A stretch of DNA of 64,000 bases from Amycolatopsis antarctica (GCF_002262875.1 NZ_NKYE01000007.1:124001-188000); one strand, 5' to 3'. Shown: positions 24,532 through 32,245, counted from the first letter of the stretch. Notes: a model not told the origin generated them from the letters alone. A program made the numbers and translations.

Positions 24532-24747
24532 ATGCGCACCCCGTGGGGAAAGATCGTGGGCAGGGCTGCCCTGATCACCACCGTGATCCCGCTGAGCACC
24601 GTGCTCGGACGGCTGACGGTCGGCAAGGAACTGGTGCACTGGGACGACATCGTCGTGTGGTTGATCGGGTTCGTATTTTTGACCGCAGTCAGTTGGTGGC
24701 TGGAACGCACGCAGCGCGAAGACCGGCAACGCTCCGAGGATGCGTAG
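24532..24747 (+). CDS. Small two-helix membrane protein
   Basis: 71 aa encoded opposite to the transfer operon, in the gap between the coupling-protein and zinc-ribbon genes. Two hydrophobic segments (AALITTVIPLSTVLGRL and DDIVVWLIGFVFLTAVSWWL) are followed by a charged tail. Codon third positions are GC-rich, as in real genes. The ribosome-binding site is weak (GGCGGGT). It could be an entry-exclusion or accessory membrane protein, but nothing specific supports that. Confidence 0.45.
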   Translation: MRTPWGKIVGRAALITTVIPLSTVLGRLTVGKELVHWDDIVVWLIGFVFLTAVSWWLERTQREDRQRSEDA

Positions 24748-24781
24748 CCGCGCGTCGGGCTCGCGGTGTCAAATGTGGGCA

Positions 24782-26713
24782 TCAGGACCAGTCCTTTCCG
24801 GTGTGGGAGTGCTCGACCGGGCGCACCGTGGGCGCGTGCCGATCGACGGGGGTGTCTGTGCTGGTGCGGGAGAGGCGTTCGAGCAGCGGTTCGATTCGGA
24901 TCGCGGCCGTGTCGATGGCGGCGGCGAGCTTGCTGGTCGCGTTCTCGCGGAACTCGATCCAGCGGTCGTAGAGGTCGCCGTACTTCTCGGAACGGCGCTG
25001 CTGCTTGACGTCAGCGCGTTTCCACGCCATCTGGAGCTTGCCGATCGCCACCGGCATCCCCCGGCGGATGATCACCGCCCGCAGCGCCGGGAGCTGGGCG
25101 ATCTGCCCGGGCGAGAGCACCGGCACCGACCGCGGCGACCACCCCGTCACGCGCCCGTCGGCGTCGAACGAGTTGGTGTCCTCGTCACGTTCCCCGGTCA
25201 GCAGCGAGTAGGCGCGAAGGTCGTCGGCGTCGCGGGACCCGGCGAGCACGAGCACGGTGGCCGAGTTCGTCATGATCTCGCCACACCCGGTGTCGCCCCA
25301 GCGCTTACGCAACTGCGCCCGGGACTGCGCTCCAATGTGGATGGTCACGTTCCGGCCGCCCATGTCCGCGGTCCACACGTCCAGCGGGATCGGGCACACC
25401 AGCGCCGCCTCGTCGAGCACCAGCGTCAGCGCCGGGTCCAGGCGACCGTCCACGCAGCCCCCGGCGATCCGGCGGGCCTCGCGGGCGATGTGCGCGGTCA
25501 ACGCCGCCACCAGCGGCGCCACATGCCCTTCCTCGGCACCGAGCATGTAGACAGTGCCGCGCTCGTCGAGCAACCGCCCCACGTCGAACGTGCCACCGGT
25601 CGCCGCTGCGGTCGCGTTCGGATCGGCCAGCCACGCCAGCGCGGGCATGATCGTCGTCGTGATCGACGAGCGGGTCCGATCGTTGGTGTCGAGGAACTGC
25701 TTCGCGGTCTGCACGAACGCCGGTTCCGGCGACCGCCGCAGCAGCCGCAGCACCTCATCAGCCGAGGCTTCCGGTTCCGCGAGCCAGCCCTGCACCTCGC
25801 GCATCTCCAACTCCCCCAGCGCAGCGGCGTGCAGCAGCGCGGCCAGCACACGGCGGGCCTGGGACACCCAGTGCTCGCGGTCGGCGTCGCCACCGTCGGC
25901 GGGCAACAGGTCCGCGCCGCGATGGGTCGCGGTCACCGCGTTGTCGCACCCGGCCAGCGGGTTGAACTGGATGCTGGACGGGAGCTGGCCCATGCCCGAG
26001 GGGTTGAACACGTACACCGGGCCGCGACGCTCACGCAGCTTCGCCGTCAGCGTGATCAGGTCCGTGCGGGTGGAGGTGGCGATCACCGCGCCCGGCGCGT
26101 CCAAGATCCGGCACGCCAACTCACCCGTCTTACCCGAGCGAGGGCCACCGAAGCGGGTCGTCACGTCCTCGCACGGCGACCAAATCCGCTGCGACCCCAC
26201 CCGCGCGATCGGCGTGGCGTACTCCTCCACCGGCGTCCGGCGACGCTGCCACGGACGCAACGCCCGCACACTCGGCTTGAGGACCTTCGCCTTCCGGCGC
26301 ATCGCCGCACGCGAGGCCACCCGGTAGATCTGCCAGCGCGAGGCCACACCACCGTTACGGCGGGACCGACGCGACCAACGACCGATCACACCCGCCGAAC
26401 CACCGTGCCGACGAGACCCGGCAAGCGCGGCACCCAGCAGCAGCGGCAGCCCCAGCACCAGACCCCACGGCCACACGTCCCGGCCCGGGGTCGACTCCGG
26501 TACCCAGCCCGCGAACCACACCGCCAGGCCCGTCAACGTCACGCCGAGGATCGCGACCCGCTGCAACACCCGGGCCCGCGCCGCGTCCATCAACATCAAC
26601 GCAACAACCGCCACACCGGCCGTCACCAGCCACGGCCCCGGCCGCGTCTCCCACGCAACCACACCAACCGCGACCAACACACCGGCCACGACCACACCCT
26701 TGAGCGACCTCAT
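24782..26713 (-). CDS. VirD4/TraG-type coupling ATPase (TraM-recognition domain)
   Basis: 643 aa from ATG 26713, overlapping the Xis-like stop by four bases. Four N-terminal membrane helices lie within residues 5-100. Walker A GGPRSGKTG is at about 189-197, VYVFNPSG and FNPLAGC follow, and Walker B TLVLDEAALVCP leads to IHIGAQSRAQLRKRWG and CGEIMTNSATVLVLAG. These are marks of type IV coupling proteins that dock the relaxosome. With the MobF relaxase it forms the DNA-processing half of a conjugation system. No partner VirB4 or channel genes are visible in the window. Confidence 0.9.
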   Translation of the reverse strand: MRSLKGVVVAGVLVAVGVVAWETRPGPWLVTAGVAVVALMLMDAARARVLQRVAILGVTLTGLAVWFAGWVPESTPGRDVWPWGLVLGLPLLLGAALAGSRRHGGSAGVIGRWSRRSRRNGGVASRWQIYRVASRAAMRRKAKVLKPSVRALRPWQRRRTPVEEYATPIARVGSQRIWSPCEDVTTRFGGPRSGKTGELACRILDAPGAVIATSTRTDLITLTAKLRERRGPVYVFNPSGMGQLPSSIQFNPLAGCDNAVTATHRGADLLPADGGDADREHWVSQARRVLAALLHAAALGELEMREVQGWLAEPEASADEVLRLLRRSPEPAFVQTAKQFLDTNDRTRSSITTTIMPALAWLADPNATAAATGGTFDVGRLLDERGTVYMLGAEEGHVAPLVAALTAHIAREARRIAGGCVDGRLDPALTLVLDEAALVCPIPLDVWTADMGGRNVTIHIGAQSRAQLRKRWGDTGCGEIMTNSATVLVLAGSRDADDLRAYSLLTGERDEDTNSFDADGRVTGWSPRSVPVLSPGQIAQLPALRAVIIRRGMPVAIGKLQMAWKRADVKQQRRSEKYGDLYDRWIEFRENATSKLAAAIDTAAIRIEPLLERLSRTSTDTPVDRHAPTVRPVEHSHTGKDWS

Positions 26714-27066
26714 GCCGCACCCCCGGTGGTCTGGGTACGCCACGCCTCGGCCCAATCGGCGACCTCGGTACAGCCACCCTCGGCGGTAGCTCCGTCGAGA
26801 AGGTGCTCGACGGCCTTGGCCGGTACGACATACCGGCCCTGGCTGCGCCCGTGGCGCATCCGGACAGCGGGAAAGACGTCCGCCTGAATGAGGCGGTACA
26901 GGTACTCCTGCGAAACGCTGAGCAACGCGGCGGCTTCCGGGACCGTGTACGTCGGCACTCCACTCGCGCGCTTCCGCATCGCGTTCTGCAACGCCACGTC
27001 TCGAAGTAGTTCGCGGGTCTGGCCTCGACCGACCGCGACTACGGCTGTCGTAACTTGTTCCTGCAT
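26710..27066 (-). CDS. xis: Excisionase-family (MerR-like HTH) DNA-binding protein
   Basis: About 118 aa. The helix-turn-helix TYTVPEAAALLSVSQEYLYRLIQADVFPAVRM, followed by RYVVPAKAVEHLL, is the standard excisionase/HTH_17 motif. I prefer the ATG at 27066 because GGAG lies six bases before it; a leaderless-like ATG at 27078 is the alternative. It is the first gene of the leftward transfer operon and is coupled to the VirD4-like gene by an ATGA overlap, so excision and transfer are switched on together. The promoter faces the divergent GntR gene. Confidence 0.82.
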   Translation of the reverse strand: MQEQVTTAVVAVGRGQTRELLRDVALQNAMRKRASGVPTYTVPEAAALLSVSQEYLYRLIQADVFPAVRMRHGRSQGRYVVPAKAVEHLLDGATAEGGCTEVADWAEAWRTQTTGGAA

Positions 27067-27091
27067 CTGGGACTCCATGTGTCGGGTGCAA

Positions 27092-27123
27092 GGCCCGGGC
27101 GGGGCGGCATCCCCGCTCGGGCC
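27092..27123 (-). promoter_or_regulatory. Leader hairpin of the transfer operon
   Basis: A 13-bp stem with one G-U pair (27092-27104 with 27111-27123) and a six-base loop lies in the transcribed leader between the predicted promoter and the Xis-like start. It may be an attenuator or may stabilise the mRNA. No long U tract follows. Confidence 0.5.
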
Positions 27124-27138
27124 GCTTCACAACTTGCT

Positions 27139-27154
27139 CAACCTGTACAGGTTG
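27139..27154. promoter_or_regulatory. TGTACA-centred palindrome in the control region
   Basis: CAACCTGTACAGGTTG is a perfect 16-bp palindrome just downstream of the predicted transfer-operon promoter. Its TGTACA core recurs in the palindrome inside the DUF2637 gene. It is a probable operator; the binding protein is unknown. Confidence 0.6.
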
Positions 27155-27168
27155 GCTAGCCATGTGTG

Positions 27169-27197
27169 AAGCTACCCAACTTTTCTAGACAAGTCAA
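27169..27197 (-). promoter_or_regulatory. Predicted sigma-70-type promoter of the transfer operon
   Basis: On the minus strand TTGACT (27197-27192) is followed after exactly 17 bases by TAGCTT (27174-27169). The -35 lies inside the CTAGACAAG inverted repeat, so a repressor bound there would block transcription of the Xis-like and tra genes. Confidence 0.6.
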
Positions 27198-27209
27198 TTG
27201 CTTGTCTAG
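27185..27209. promoter_or_regulatory. Operator-like inverted repeat, probable GntR site
   Basis: CTAGACAAG (27185-27193) and CTTGTCTAG (27201-27209) are perfect inverted arms separated by seven bases. A partial copy (CCTAGCTTG) follows at 27214. It overlaps the -35 of the transfer promoter and precedes the GntR gene, the expected place for autoregulation and transfer repression by KorSA-like GntR proteins. Confidence 0.65.
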
Positions 27210-27250
27210 GCTGCCTAGCTTGCCCGGTGGCAGGGGCATAGAATCGGCGT

Positions 27251-28093
27251 ATGGAGCTGGACCCTGACGACCCCCGGCCGCCGTATCAGCAGGTGGCGAA
27301 CGCTCTTCGCGCCGCGATCCTGACCAAGAAGTTCCTGCCGGGCGACAAGCTGCCGTCGGGCCCGGAGCTGTCCGACCGGTTCGGCGTCGCGCGGATGACA
27401 GTCCAGCAAGCGATTCGACTGCTGCGCGACGAGGGCCTGGTGGTGTCTCGGCAAGGCAGCGGCGTCTACGTCCGGGAGCGCACCCAGCGACCGGTTGACC
27501 TGCGCTCGCACCTGGAACAGGCGTTCGAGCAACCGGAGGTGTGGGTCGACTTCGCGGGCTTCTCCGGCGAAACGCTCCACGGTGCTATCACCGAGCCACT
27601 GGACAAGATTCGTGACGGCCGGCTGCGCCCCGAGTCGCTGCTGATCCGACTTCTGGTCCCGGACCCCGGACAGCCCTGGACGCTGCCTGCCCACGTGGGC
27701 GACATGTCGGACAGTCCGGCTTTCCGTGCGCGCGCCGAAAAGATCATGCAGCGGCACACGGTGGGCATCGTCGAGGCGGTGAACGAGCTGGCCGAACTCG
27801 GCATCGTCCCGAACGCGCGGGCGGAGATCCGGTTCAGTCCGGCAGTACCGCTGTTCAAGCTCTACCTGATCAACGACACCGACGCCTTCTTCGGCTACTA
27901 CCCGGTTCGCGAGCACAACGTTCAGCTCGACGGCGAGAAGACGGCGATCTGGGATCTGATGGGCAAGGACGCGACGCTGTTCCACCACACTGCCGACGGC
28001 GACGCCGAGTCGCTCGGATCGCAGTACATCGCTCAGTCCCGTCTCTGGTTCGAGTCCCTGTGGACGACGGTTGCCCGCCGGATGGATTCGTGA
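27251..28093 (+). CDS. GntR-family transcriptional regulator of the element
   Basis: 280 aa. The N-terminal winged helix has PPYQQVANALRAAILTKKFLPG, KLPSGPELSDRFGVARMTVQQAIRLLRDEGLVVSRQGSGVYV. The C-terminal domain (about 100-275) is larger than a UTRA domain and may bind a ligand; its end reads like a PLD/Cap-related or element-specific sensor but I cannot name it. TAGAAT stands seven bases before the ATG, suggesting a leaderless mRNA. In AICEs a GntR repressor (KorSA) controls excision and transfer. The HAD gene overlaps its stop codon. Confidence 0.88.
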   Translation: MELDPDDPRPPYQQVANALRAAILTKKFLPGDKLPSGPELSDRFGVARMTVQQAIRLLRDEGLVVSRQGSGVYVRERTQRPVDLRSHLEQAFEQPEVWVDFAGFSGETLHGAITEPLDKIRDGRLRPESLLIRLLVPDPGQPWTLPAHVGDMSDSPAFRARAEKIMQRHTVGIVEAVNELAELGIVPNARAEIRFSPAVPLFKLYLINDTDAFFGYYPVREHNVQLDGEKTAIWDLMGKDATLFHHTADGDAESLGSQYIAQSRLWFESLWTTVARRMDS

Positions 28094-28764
28094 CGAGCGC
28101 GCGACTCGCGGACGTCATCGAGGGCGCTTCGTGTCTCCTCGTCGACTTCGACGGCCCGATCTGCTCGGTGTTCAGCGAGTTCAGTCCTGCGGCAGTCGCC
28201 CAGGAACTTCGGACTCGACTCGCCGTTCCGGGGATGCCGGAGACGAACGAGCCCTTCGACGTCCTGTCCTACGTCGCCGAGCACCATCCGAGCGCGGCGG
28301 AGCGAGCCGAGAACGAACTCGCCCGGCTGGAGAGCGTGGCGGTCCGCGGTGCGGAGCCGACACCGGCGGCCGACTCGGTGCTGCGCCGCTTCGGTGAAAC
28401 GAGCACGCCGCTCGTCGTCGTCAGCAACAACTCGGCGCGTTGTGTCCACGAGTACCTGGCGAGGCACGAGCTTGCCCAGTACGTATCGGCGGTGTCATCG
28501 CGAACGGCGTCCGATCCTCGCCTGCTCAAGCCACACCCGCACCTTCTCCACAAGGCCGCGGAGCTGGCCGGCCGCGACGTGAGCCACTGCGTGATGATCG
28601 GCGACTCGGCGACCGATATCGAGGCTGCGCAGGCAGTGGGTGCCGCAACGGTCGGCTACGCCAACAAGCCGGGAAAACGGGAACTCTTCGCCCGTCTCGG
28701 CGCGGACGTGATCATTGACGACATGGCCGCGCTGCTCAGCATCCACGCCGCACGCACGGACTGA
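28090..28764 (+). CDS. HAD-superfamily hydrolase (element cargo)
   Basis: 224 aa from GTG 28090, overlapping the GntR stop in GTGA. All catalytic motifs are present: CLLVDFDGPIC (nucleophile about D19, acid D21), VVSNNSARCV, the lysine in LLKPHPHLLHKA and IGDSATDIEAAQAVGA. The cap lies between motifs I and II. It is likely a phosphatase of a small phosphorylated metabolite. Coupling to the regulator and convergence with an APH-family kinase (nine bases away) suggest opposing phosphate chemistry on one substrate, an inference only. A degenerate paralogue lies outside attL. Confidence 0.88.
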   Translation: MTSARLADVIEGASCLLVDFDGPICSVFSEFSPAAVAQELRTRLAVPGMPETNEPFDVLSYVAEHHPSAAERAENELARLESVAVRGAEPTPAADSVLRRFGETSTPLVVVSNNSARCVHEYLARHELAQYVSAVSSRTASDPRLLKPHPHLLHKAAELAGRDVSHCVMIGDSATDIEAAQAVGAATVGYANKPGKRELFARLGADVIIDDMAALLSIHAARTD

Positions 28765-28773
28765 CCGTCCAAT

Positions 28774-29586
28774 TCAGACACGGGCGGCGATCGCGATCGA
28801 CGCCCACGCCTCCGCACGCTCAACATCGGCCCCGAGCAGGCGTACGAGTTCCGCGACCGAGTGGCCGGCCTTCAAGGCCAGCACCGCGGCGTCGTACTCG
28901 ACGTCCCCCGAGACTGCGCGGGGATCGATCAGCATGAGCCCAGCAGGGCCGCTGAGCACGTTCCCGGACGACATATCGCCGTGGCACAACGTTCTGCGCT
29001 CGTCGGTGACCAGTTCGTCGAGGATCGCCAGGGCGTGATCGCGCTCTTCCCTCGTCGCCACCGACCGCCCGGTCGGCAGGTCTAGCTCGTCGCCATGGTG
29101 GAGCCGGTCACGCAGCCACGCCGACACCGGCGGGAAGGCCGCGTTCGACTGCCGTCCCGCCACCAGTGGGCGGAGGACTGCGACGAGCGCGGGAAGCGGC
29201 GAACGGATCGACGGCGTACCGGGCCGGATCTGATCCATCACCGTCCAAGCTCCGGTCTCGGACTCCCACACCTCGTGTACCGCCGGACCGATGCCCAGCA
29301 CGGCGAGCTGTTGCGCTGCAACGGCTTGAAACCCTCCACCGGGGTCGGGTGTCGACTTCACCACCAGACGACGACCCTCGGCGGCCTCCACGGAGAGTAC
29401 GAATCCGTATCGAGCACTCATCACCTCGACCGGCCGGAAACGCTGACGTCGACAGAGATCCGTCATCTCCCCGCAGACCGACTCGCACCAGACGTTCCCA
29501 CGCTCCGGCCAGCGGCGCCGCACCCCTCGCGCCACCTCGGCTGGCAGGGCCAGGCGGTCACGGTCACGGGCGTCTTCGCGCGACAC
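28774..29586 (-). CDS. APH-family phosphotransferase (element cargo)
   Basis: About 270 aa from GTG 29586, two bases after the integrase stop. The catalytic loop LCHGDMSSGNVLSG and the metal site LIDPRAVSGDVEYDAA resemble APH(6)-like streptomycin kinases and their many uncharacterised relatives. An N-lobe strand FVLSVEAAEGRRLVVKS has the ATP lysine. Resistance to an aminoglycoside is possible, but the neighbouring HAD hydrolase makes a small-metabolite kinase equally possible. It may be translated by coupling to the integrase. Confidence 0.82.
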   Translation of the reverse strand: MSREDARDRDRLALPAEVARGVRRRWPERGNVWCESVCGEMTDLCRRQRFRPVEVMSARYGFVLSVEAAEGRRLVVKSTPDPGGGFQAVAAQQLAVLGIGPAVHEVWESETGAWTVMDQIRPGTPSIRSPLPALVAVLRPLVAGRQSNAAFPPVSAWLRDRLHHGDELDLPTGRSVATREERDHALAILDELVTDERRTLCHGDMSSGNVLSGPAGLMLIDPRAVSGDVEYDAAVLALKAGHSVAELVRLLGADVERAEAWASIAIAARV

Positions 29587-29588
29587 GC

Positions 29589-30929
29589 CTACGGCTCGGC
29601 CCGCTTCGACGCCGGCCGTTTCATCCGGCCGCCGAGGATTTCGGCGGCACGCTTGTCGGACTCGCCGACCCATGCGGCATACACCCGCAGGGTGGTCGCG
29701 CCACCACCGCCGTGCCCGAGGCGGCCCGCGACGGTGCGGAGGTCGACACCCGCTGTCAGCAGCTCGGTTGCCGAGTAGTGGCGGAGGGCGTGCAGGTGGC
29801 TGTCGATGCCGAGCTTGGCGCACATGCGTGCGTAGCGGTGGCTGACGCCGCTGGGGTCGTAGGGTCGGCTGTGATCGGCCTGGTACGAGAACAGGAAAGC
29901 GTCGAGACGCGGGGCCACGTCGAGTTCGCGCGCCGTGTCGAGGTAGCGAGCGTGGTGCTCGGCGAGCACTTCCACCGTGGCCTCGTCCAGCGAGATACGG
30001 CGGACCTGGTGTGTCTTGGTGCCCTTCTCGACGGTCTTTCCCTTGAGCCGCAGGTAGTTCCGGCTGATCGTCACGTATCCCGTCTCCAGCTCGACGTCCG
30101 ACCAGCGCAACGCCAGCAGCTCCGCGCGACGTAGGCCGGTGACCATGACCAGCCAGACCAGGGTTCCCCAGTCCTCATCCTCTTCCCACGCTGCGGTCAC
30201 GATCTCGCTCGCCTGCTCCGGCGTCGGCGGCTTCGGCTGCGGCACGGGCTGACGCGGCTTTCTGGCGACCTCGGCCGGGTTGCTCGATATCCATTCCCAG
30301 CGCACGGCGGCGGACAGTGCGCCACGCATGATGAAGTGCAGCTTCGAAATCGTCGCGTTCGACAGTGGCCGGCACTCGTGCGGCGGACACTCGGTGACCG
30401 CACACCCGGTCTTCTTGCAGTCGTGTTCCGGATAGCCACCCGCGGGCGGTCGGCCTGGCGGACGCTTGTGCTTCACCACCCGGCACTCGTGCGGCCCGTC
30501 GACGCGGTGATCGATCGCGGGCCTGCCGTCGCACCGGGCACGGCATCGACGCAGCTCGGCGTAGAGCTGTTCCAGCAGGCGAGCCGAGATCGCGCTGACC
30601 GGCTCGTCTCCCAGCGCGGGGTTGATGTACCGGCGTGCGTACATCTCGTACCCGTCGCGGGTGGTCTCTTCCAGCTCGTGAACCTTGAGCCATTCCTCGA
30701 TCGCCACCCGGAACAGCGCGCGGGTACGAGCGTTGCGCTTCTCGTCGACCTGGGCGCGGAACTTGTTCAGGATCCGCTTCGCCTCGGCCTCGTCGGTCGT
30801 GGACTCGGTCAGATAGAGCCGCTTACCCGTCAAGGGGTCGACACCGGCGTAGACCTTGACGCGCAGCGAGTTGCCGCGACGCTCTATCGAGCCTTGCTCG
30901 CGGGGCTTACCGCCGGTGCGTTTGGCCAC
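29589..30929 (-). CDS. int: Tyrosine recombinase integrase
   Basis: 446 aa. It has an N-terminal arm-binding region, a SAM-like core-binding domain interrupted by a Cys/His-rich insertion (about 129-188, with CRARC, HECR, HDC, CPPHEC) and a catalytic domain with R267 (TGLRRAEL), K near 300, H380-x-x-R383 (HLHALRHYS), H406 (GRLGHGG) and nucleophile Y417 (LRVYAAW). The cysteine-rich insertion is typical of integrases of actinobacterial elements. It lies 64 bases from attR and the tRNA-Ala gene, which it uses as attachment site. Confidence 0.95.
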   Translation of the reverse strand: MAKRTGGKPREQGSIERRGNSLRVKVYAGVDPLTGKRLYLTESTTDEAEAKRILNKFRAQVDEKRNARTRALFRVAIEEWLKVHELEETTRDGYEMYARRYINPALGDEPVSAISARLLEQLYAELRRCRARCDGRPAIDHRVDGPHECRVVKHKRPPGRPPAGGYPEHDCKKTGCAVTECPPHECRPLSNATISKLHFIMRGALSAAVRWEWISSNPAEVARKPRQPVPQPKPPTPEQASEIVTAAWEEDEDWGTLVWLVMVTGLRRAELLALRWSDVELETGYVTISRNYLRLKGKTVEKGTKTHQVRRISLDEATVEVLAEHHARYLDTARELDVAPRLDAFLFSYQADHSRPYDPSGVSHRYARMCAKLGIDSHLHALRHYSATELLTAGVDLRTVAGRLGHGGGGATTLRVYAAWVGESDKRAAEILGGRMKRPASKRAEP

Positions 30930-30992
30930 GTCACCAGGGTACCCGCACCCACTGTGATGCCCATGACTTGAAGACTAGATCAACTTTACCTA

Positions 30993-31059
30993 GCGAAACC
31001 GCTGGTCAGACTGTGTGGAGCTGAGGGGAATCGAACCCCTGACCCCCGCCTTGCAAAGG
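30993..31059. repeat. attR, 67-bp direct repeat overlapping tRNA-Ala
   Basis: Identical to 13461-13527. It covers the 3' 44 bases of tRNA-Ala plus 23 bases beyond. The tRNA's 5' half continues to 31088, so tRNA-Ala is kept intact after integration. Confidence 0.93.
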
Positions 31060-31088
31060 CGGTGCTCTACCAATTGAGCTACAGCCCC
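31016..31088 (-). tRNA. tRNA-Ala (anticodon TGC)
   Basis: 73-base cloverleaf on the minus strand. Acceptor GGGGCTG pairs with CAGCTCC, discriminator A. The D arm has AGCTCAATTGGTAGAGC. Anticodon loop TTTGCAA gives UGC. The T loop is GTTCGATTC. CCA is not encoded. It is the insertion site of the element. Confidence 0.97.
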
Positions 31089-31125
31089 GGGTGCGGACGG
31101 TGTGTTCCGTCCGTCCGCGGGTGGA

Positions 31126-31317
31126 TCAGTTGTTGCGCGAGTCGGAGGCGCCGGAGTGGGCCGGGGCGCTGCCGTTCGTGGACGCGCCGCCGAGCGGCTG
31201 CGTGGTCGGCGCGGTTGCCTCGCGCCACAGGTCGGCTTCGGCCTTGGCGTCCTTGCTGCGCTTGACGGCGAACAGAACGCCGCCGGCGACGGCCGCGAGC
31301 GCGAACAGCTTCTTCAC
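31126..31317 (-). CDS. DLW-39 family small protein
   Basis: 63 aa: an N-terminal hydrophobic helix KKLFALAAVAGGVLFAVKR, then KAEADLWREAT, the DLW motif that names this conserved actinobacterial family found beside tRNA-Ala downstream of gyrA. Function is unknown; a membrane-anchored small protein is likely. GTG start with GAGGGGG upstream. Confidence 0.85.
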   Translation of the reverse strand: MKKLFALAAVAGGVLFAVKRSKDAKAEADLWREATAPTTQPLGGASTNGSAPAHSGASDSRNN

Positions 31318-31437
31318 GGTGAAGCCCCCTCATCGACTACTTGCTGAGCTTGCCGCCGATGCTACTGCACCGTTCGGCACCGAGGTTTGCGTGGTGCCGC
31401 TGCCGGGTAGCCGCGGGCCAGCATTGGAGGTGCTTTC

Positions 31438-31671
31438 ATGACACGCGAGAACGAGAAGGAACAGGGCATCAAGGGCGCAGTCGAGGACCTGAAGGGCCGG
31501 GTCAAGGAAAGTGCCGGCGCGCTGACGGGTGACGACTCGGCCCGCCGCGAGGGACGCGCGCAGCAGGACAAGGCCGAGTCGCAGCAGGAACTCGCGGAGA
31601 AGGAGACCGAGCTTCAGCAGGCTCGGGAGAAGGCCGCGATCGACGAGGAGCGGCAGCGCCGCGAGCAGTAG
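31438..31671 (+). CDS. CsbD family stress protein
   Basis: 77-aa hydrophilic protein with the CsbD signature GIKGAVEDLKGRVKESAGALTGDDSARREGRAQQ and a charged helical tail rich in Glu, Gln and Lys. Such proteins accumulate under general stress; the biochemical role is unknown. GGAGGTG lies before the ATG. A strong hairpin follows the stop. Confidence 0.87.
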   Translation: MTRENEKEQGIKGAVEDLKGRVKESAGALTGDDSARREGRAQQDKAESQQELAEKETELQQAREKAAIDEERQRREQ

Positions 31672-31688
31672 ACACCGGTCCAACGGGT

Positions 31689-31725
31689 AACGCCGCTGGT
31701 GAGCGCTTCGCTCGCCGGCGGCGTT
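31689..31725. terminator. Bidirectional terminator between convergent genes
   Basis: A 17-bp stem (31689-31705 with 31709-31725, two G-U or mismatched positions) with a three-base loop lies between the ends of the CsbD and hemerythrin genes, which converge here. Confidence 0.75.
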
Positions 31726-31736
31726 CCACGTGGAAC
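31723..31736. promoter_or_regulatory. parS-like palindrome (two symmetric differences)
   Basis: GTTCCACGTGGAAC differs from the consensus GTTTCACGTGAAAC symmetrically at one position per half. It lies about 22 kb from the parS cluster at parAB and may be a weak ParB site or a chance palindrome. Confidence 0.4.
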
Positions 31737-31741
31737 ACCGT

Positions 31742-32245
31742 TCAGTCGATCCGGTCCCTGGTCTTCTCCACGATCAGCCGGACGTTCTCGATCCGGCCGC
31801 AGTTGGTGTCGAGCTGGACCTTCCTGGCGGTGGTGAACGCGACGCCGAGACGTTCCCGGGTGTTGGCGTCGAGGTTGCGCCGGGCGTCGTTCAGCACGCT
31901 CTGCTCCTCCTCGTTGAGGTGGTGGTTGAGCACCTCAACGAGGCCCTCCAGCGCCTCGTCGTAGTCCTCGCCCTTCAGGTCCTCGATCTCCATGAATTCG
32001 AGCAGCGCCTTGTTGATCTCGGCGTGTTCCTCTTCACCGTGCTCCACCTCGTCGTCCTCGGTGGCGTTCCGACTCGCCAGCTTCGGGTACACCTCGTGCT
32101 CCTCGGCCTCCGCATGGGCGATCAGCAGCGCGGCCATCTCCGCCCGCAGTGCGGAGCGATCGGCGTCGATGTCGCGCAGCCCGCGGGCGAGCTCCTCGAA
32201 CTTGCGGTGATCGGCCAGGATCAGCTCGACGACGTCGTTGGTCAT
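31742..32245 (-). CDS. Hemerythrin HHE domain protein
   Basis: 167-aa four-helix bundle. Likely iron ligands are in ADHRKFEEL (near residue 12), HAEAEEHEVYP, EEHAEINKALLEF and NHHLNEEEQSVL. These match the HHE cation-binding family, which binds a diiron centre and is often linked to oxygen, nitric oxide or oxidative stress sensing. Monocistronic on the minus strand, with AAGGAGAACC before the ATG. Confidence 0.88.
   Translation of the reverse strand: MTNDVVELILADHRKFEELARGLRDIDADRSALRAEMAALLIAHAEAEEHEVYPKLASRNATEDDEVEHGEEEHAEINKALLEFMEIEDLKGEDYDEALEGLVEVLNHHLNEEEQSVLNDARRNLDANTRERLGVAFTTARKVQLDTNCGRIENVRLIVEKTRDRID

Larger units (their letters stand above)
13461..31059. mobile_element. 17.6-kb integrative (conjugative or mobilisable) element in tRNA-Ala(UGC)
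   Basis: Perfect 67-bp direct repeats at 13461-13527 and 30993-31059 bound the element. The right copy lies within the intact tRNA-Ala gene; the left copy holds the last 44 bases of the tRNA plus 23 bases of its 3' flank. A tyrosine integrase sits 64 bases from the right repeat, and an excisionase-like gene leads the transfer operon. Transfer functions seen are a MobF relaxase-helicase, a VirD4-like coupling ATPase and a DUF2637 spread protein. A nuclease and HAD/kinase genes are cargo. I see neither a TraB/FtsK translocase nor VirB4-type channel genes, so it may need a helper or use an undescribed route. Confidence 0.92.

Noticed and set aside
24740..26887. 715-aa plus-strand frame opposite the coupling ATPase
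   Set aside because: Arg/His-rich shadow sequence. The opposite strand encodes clear Walker A and B motifs.
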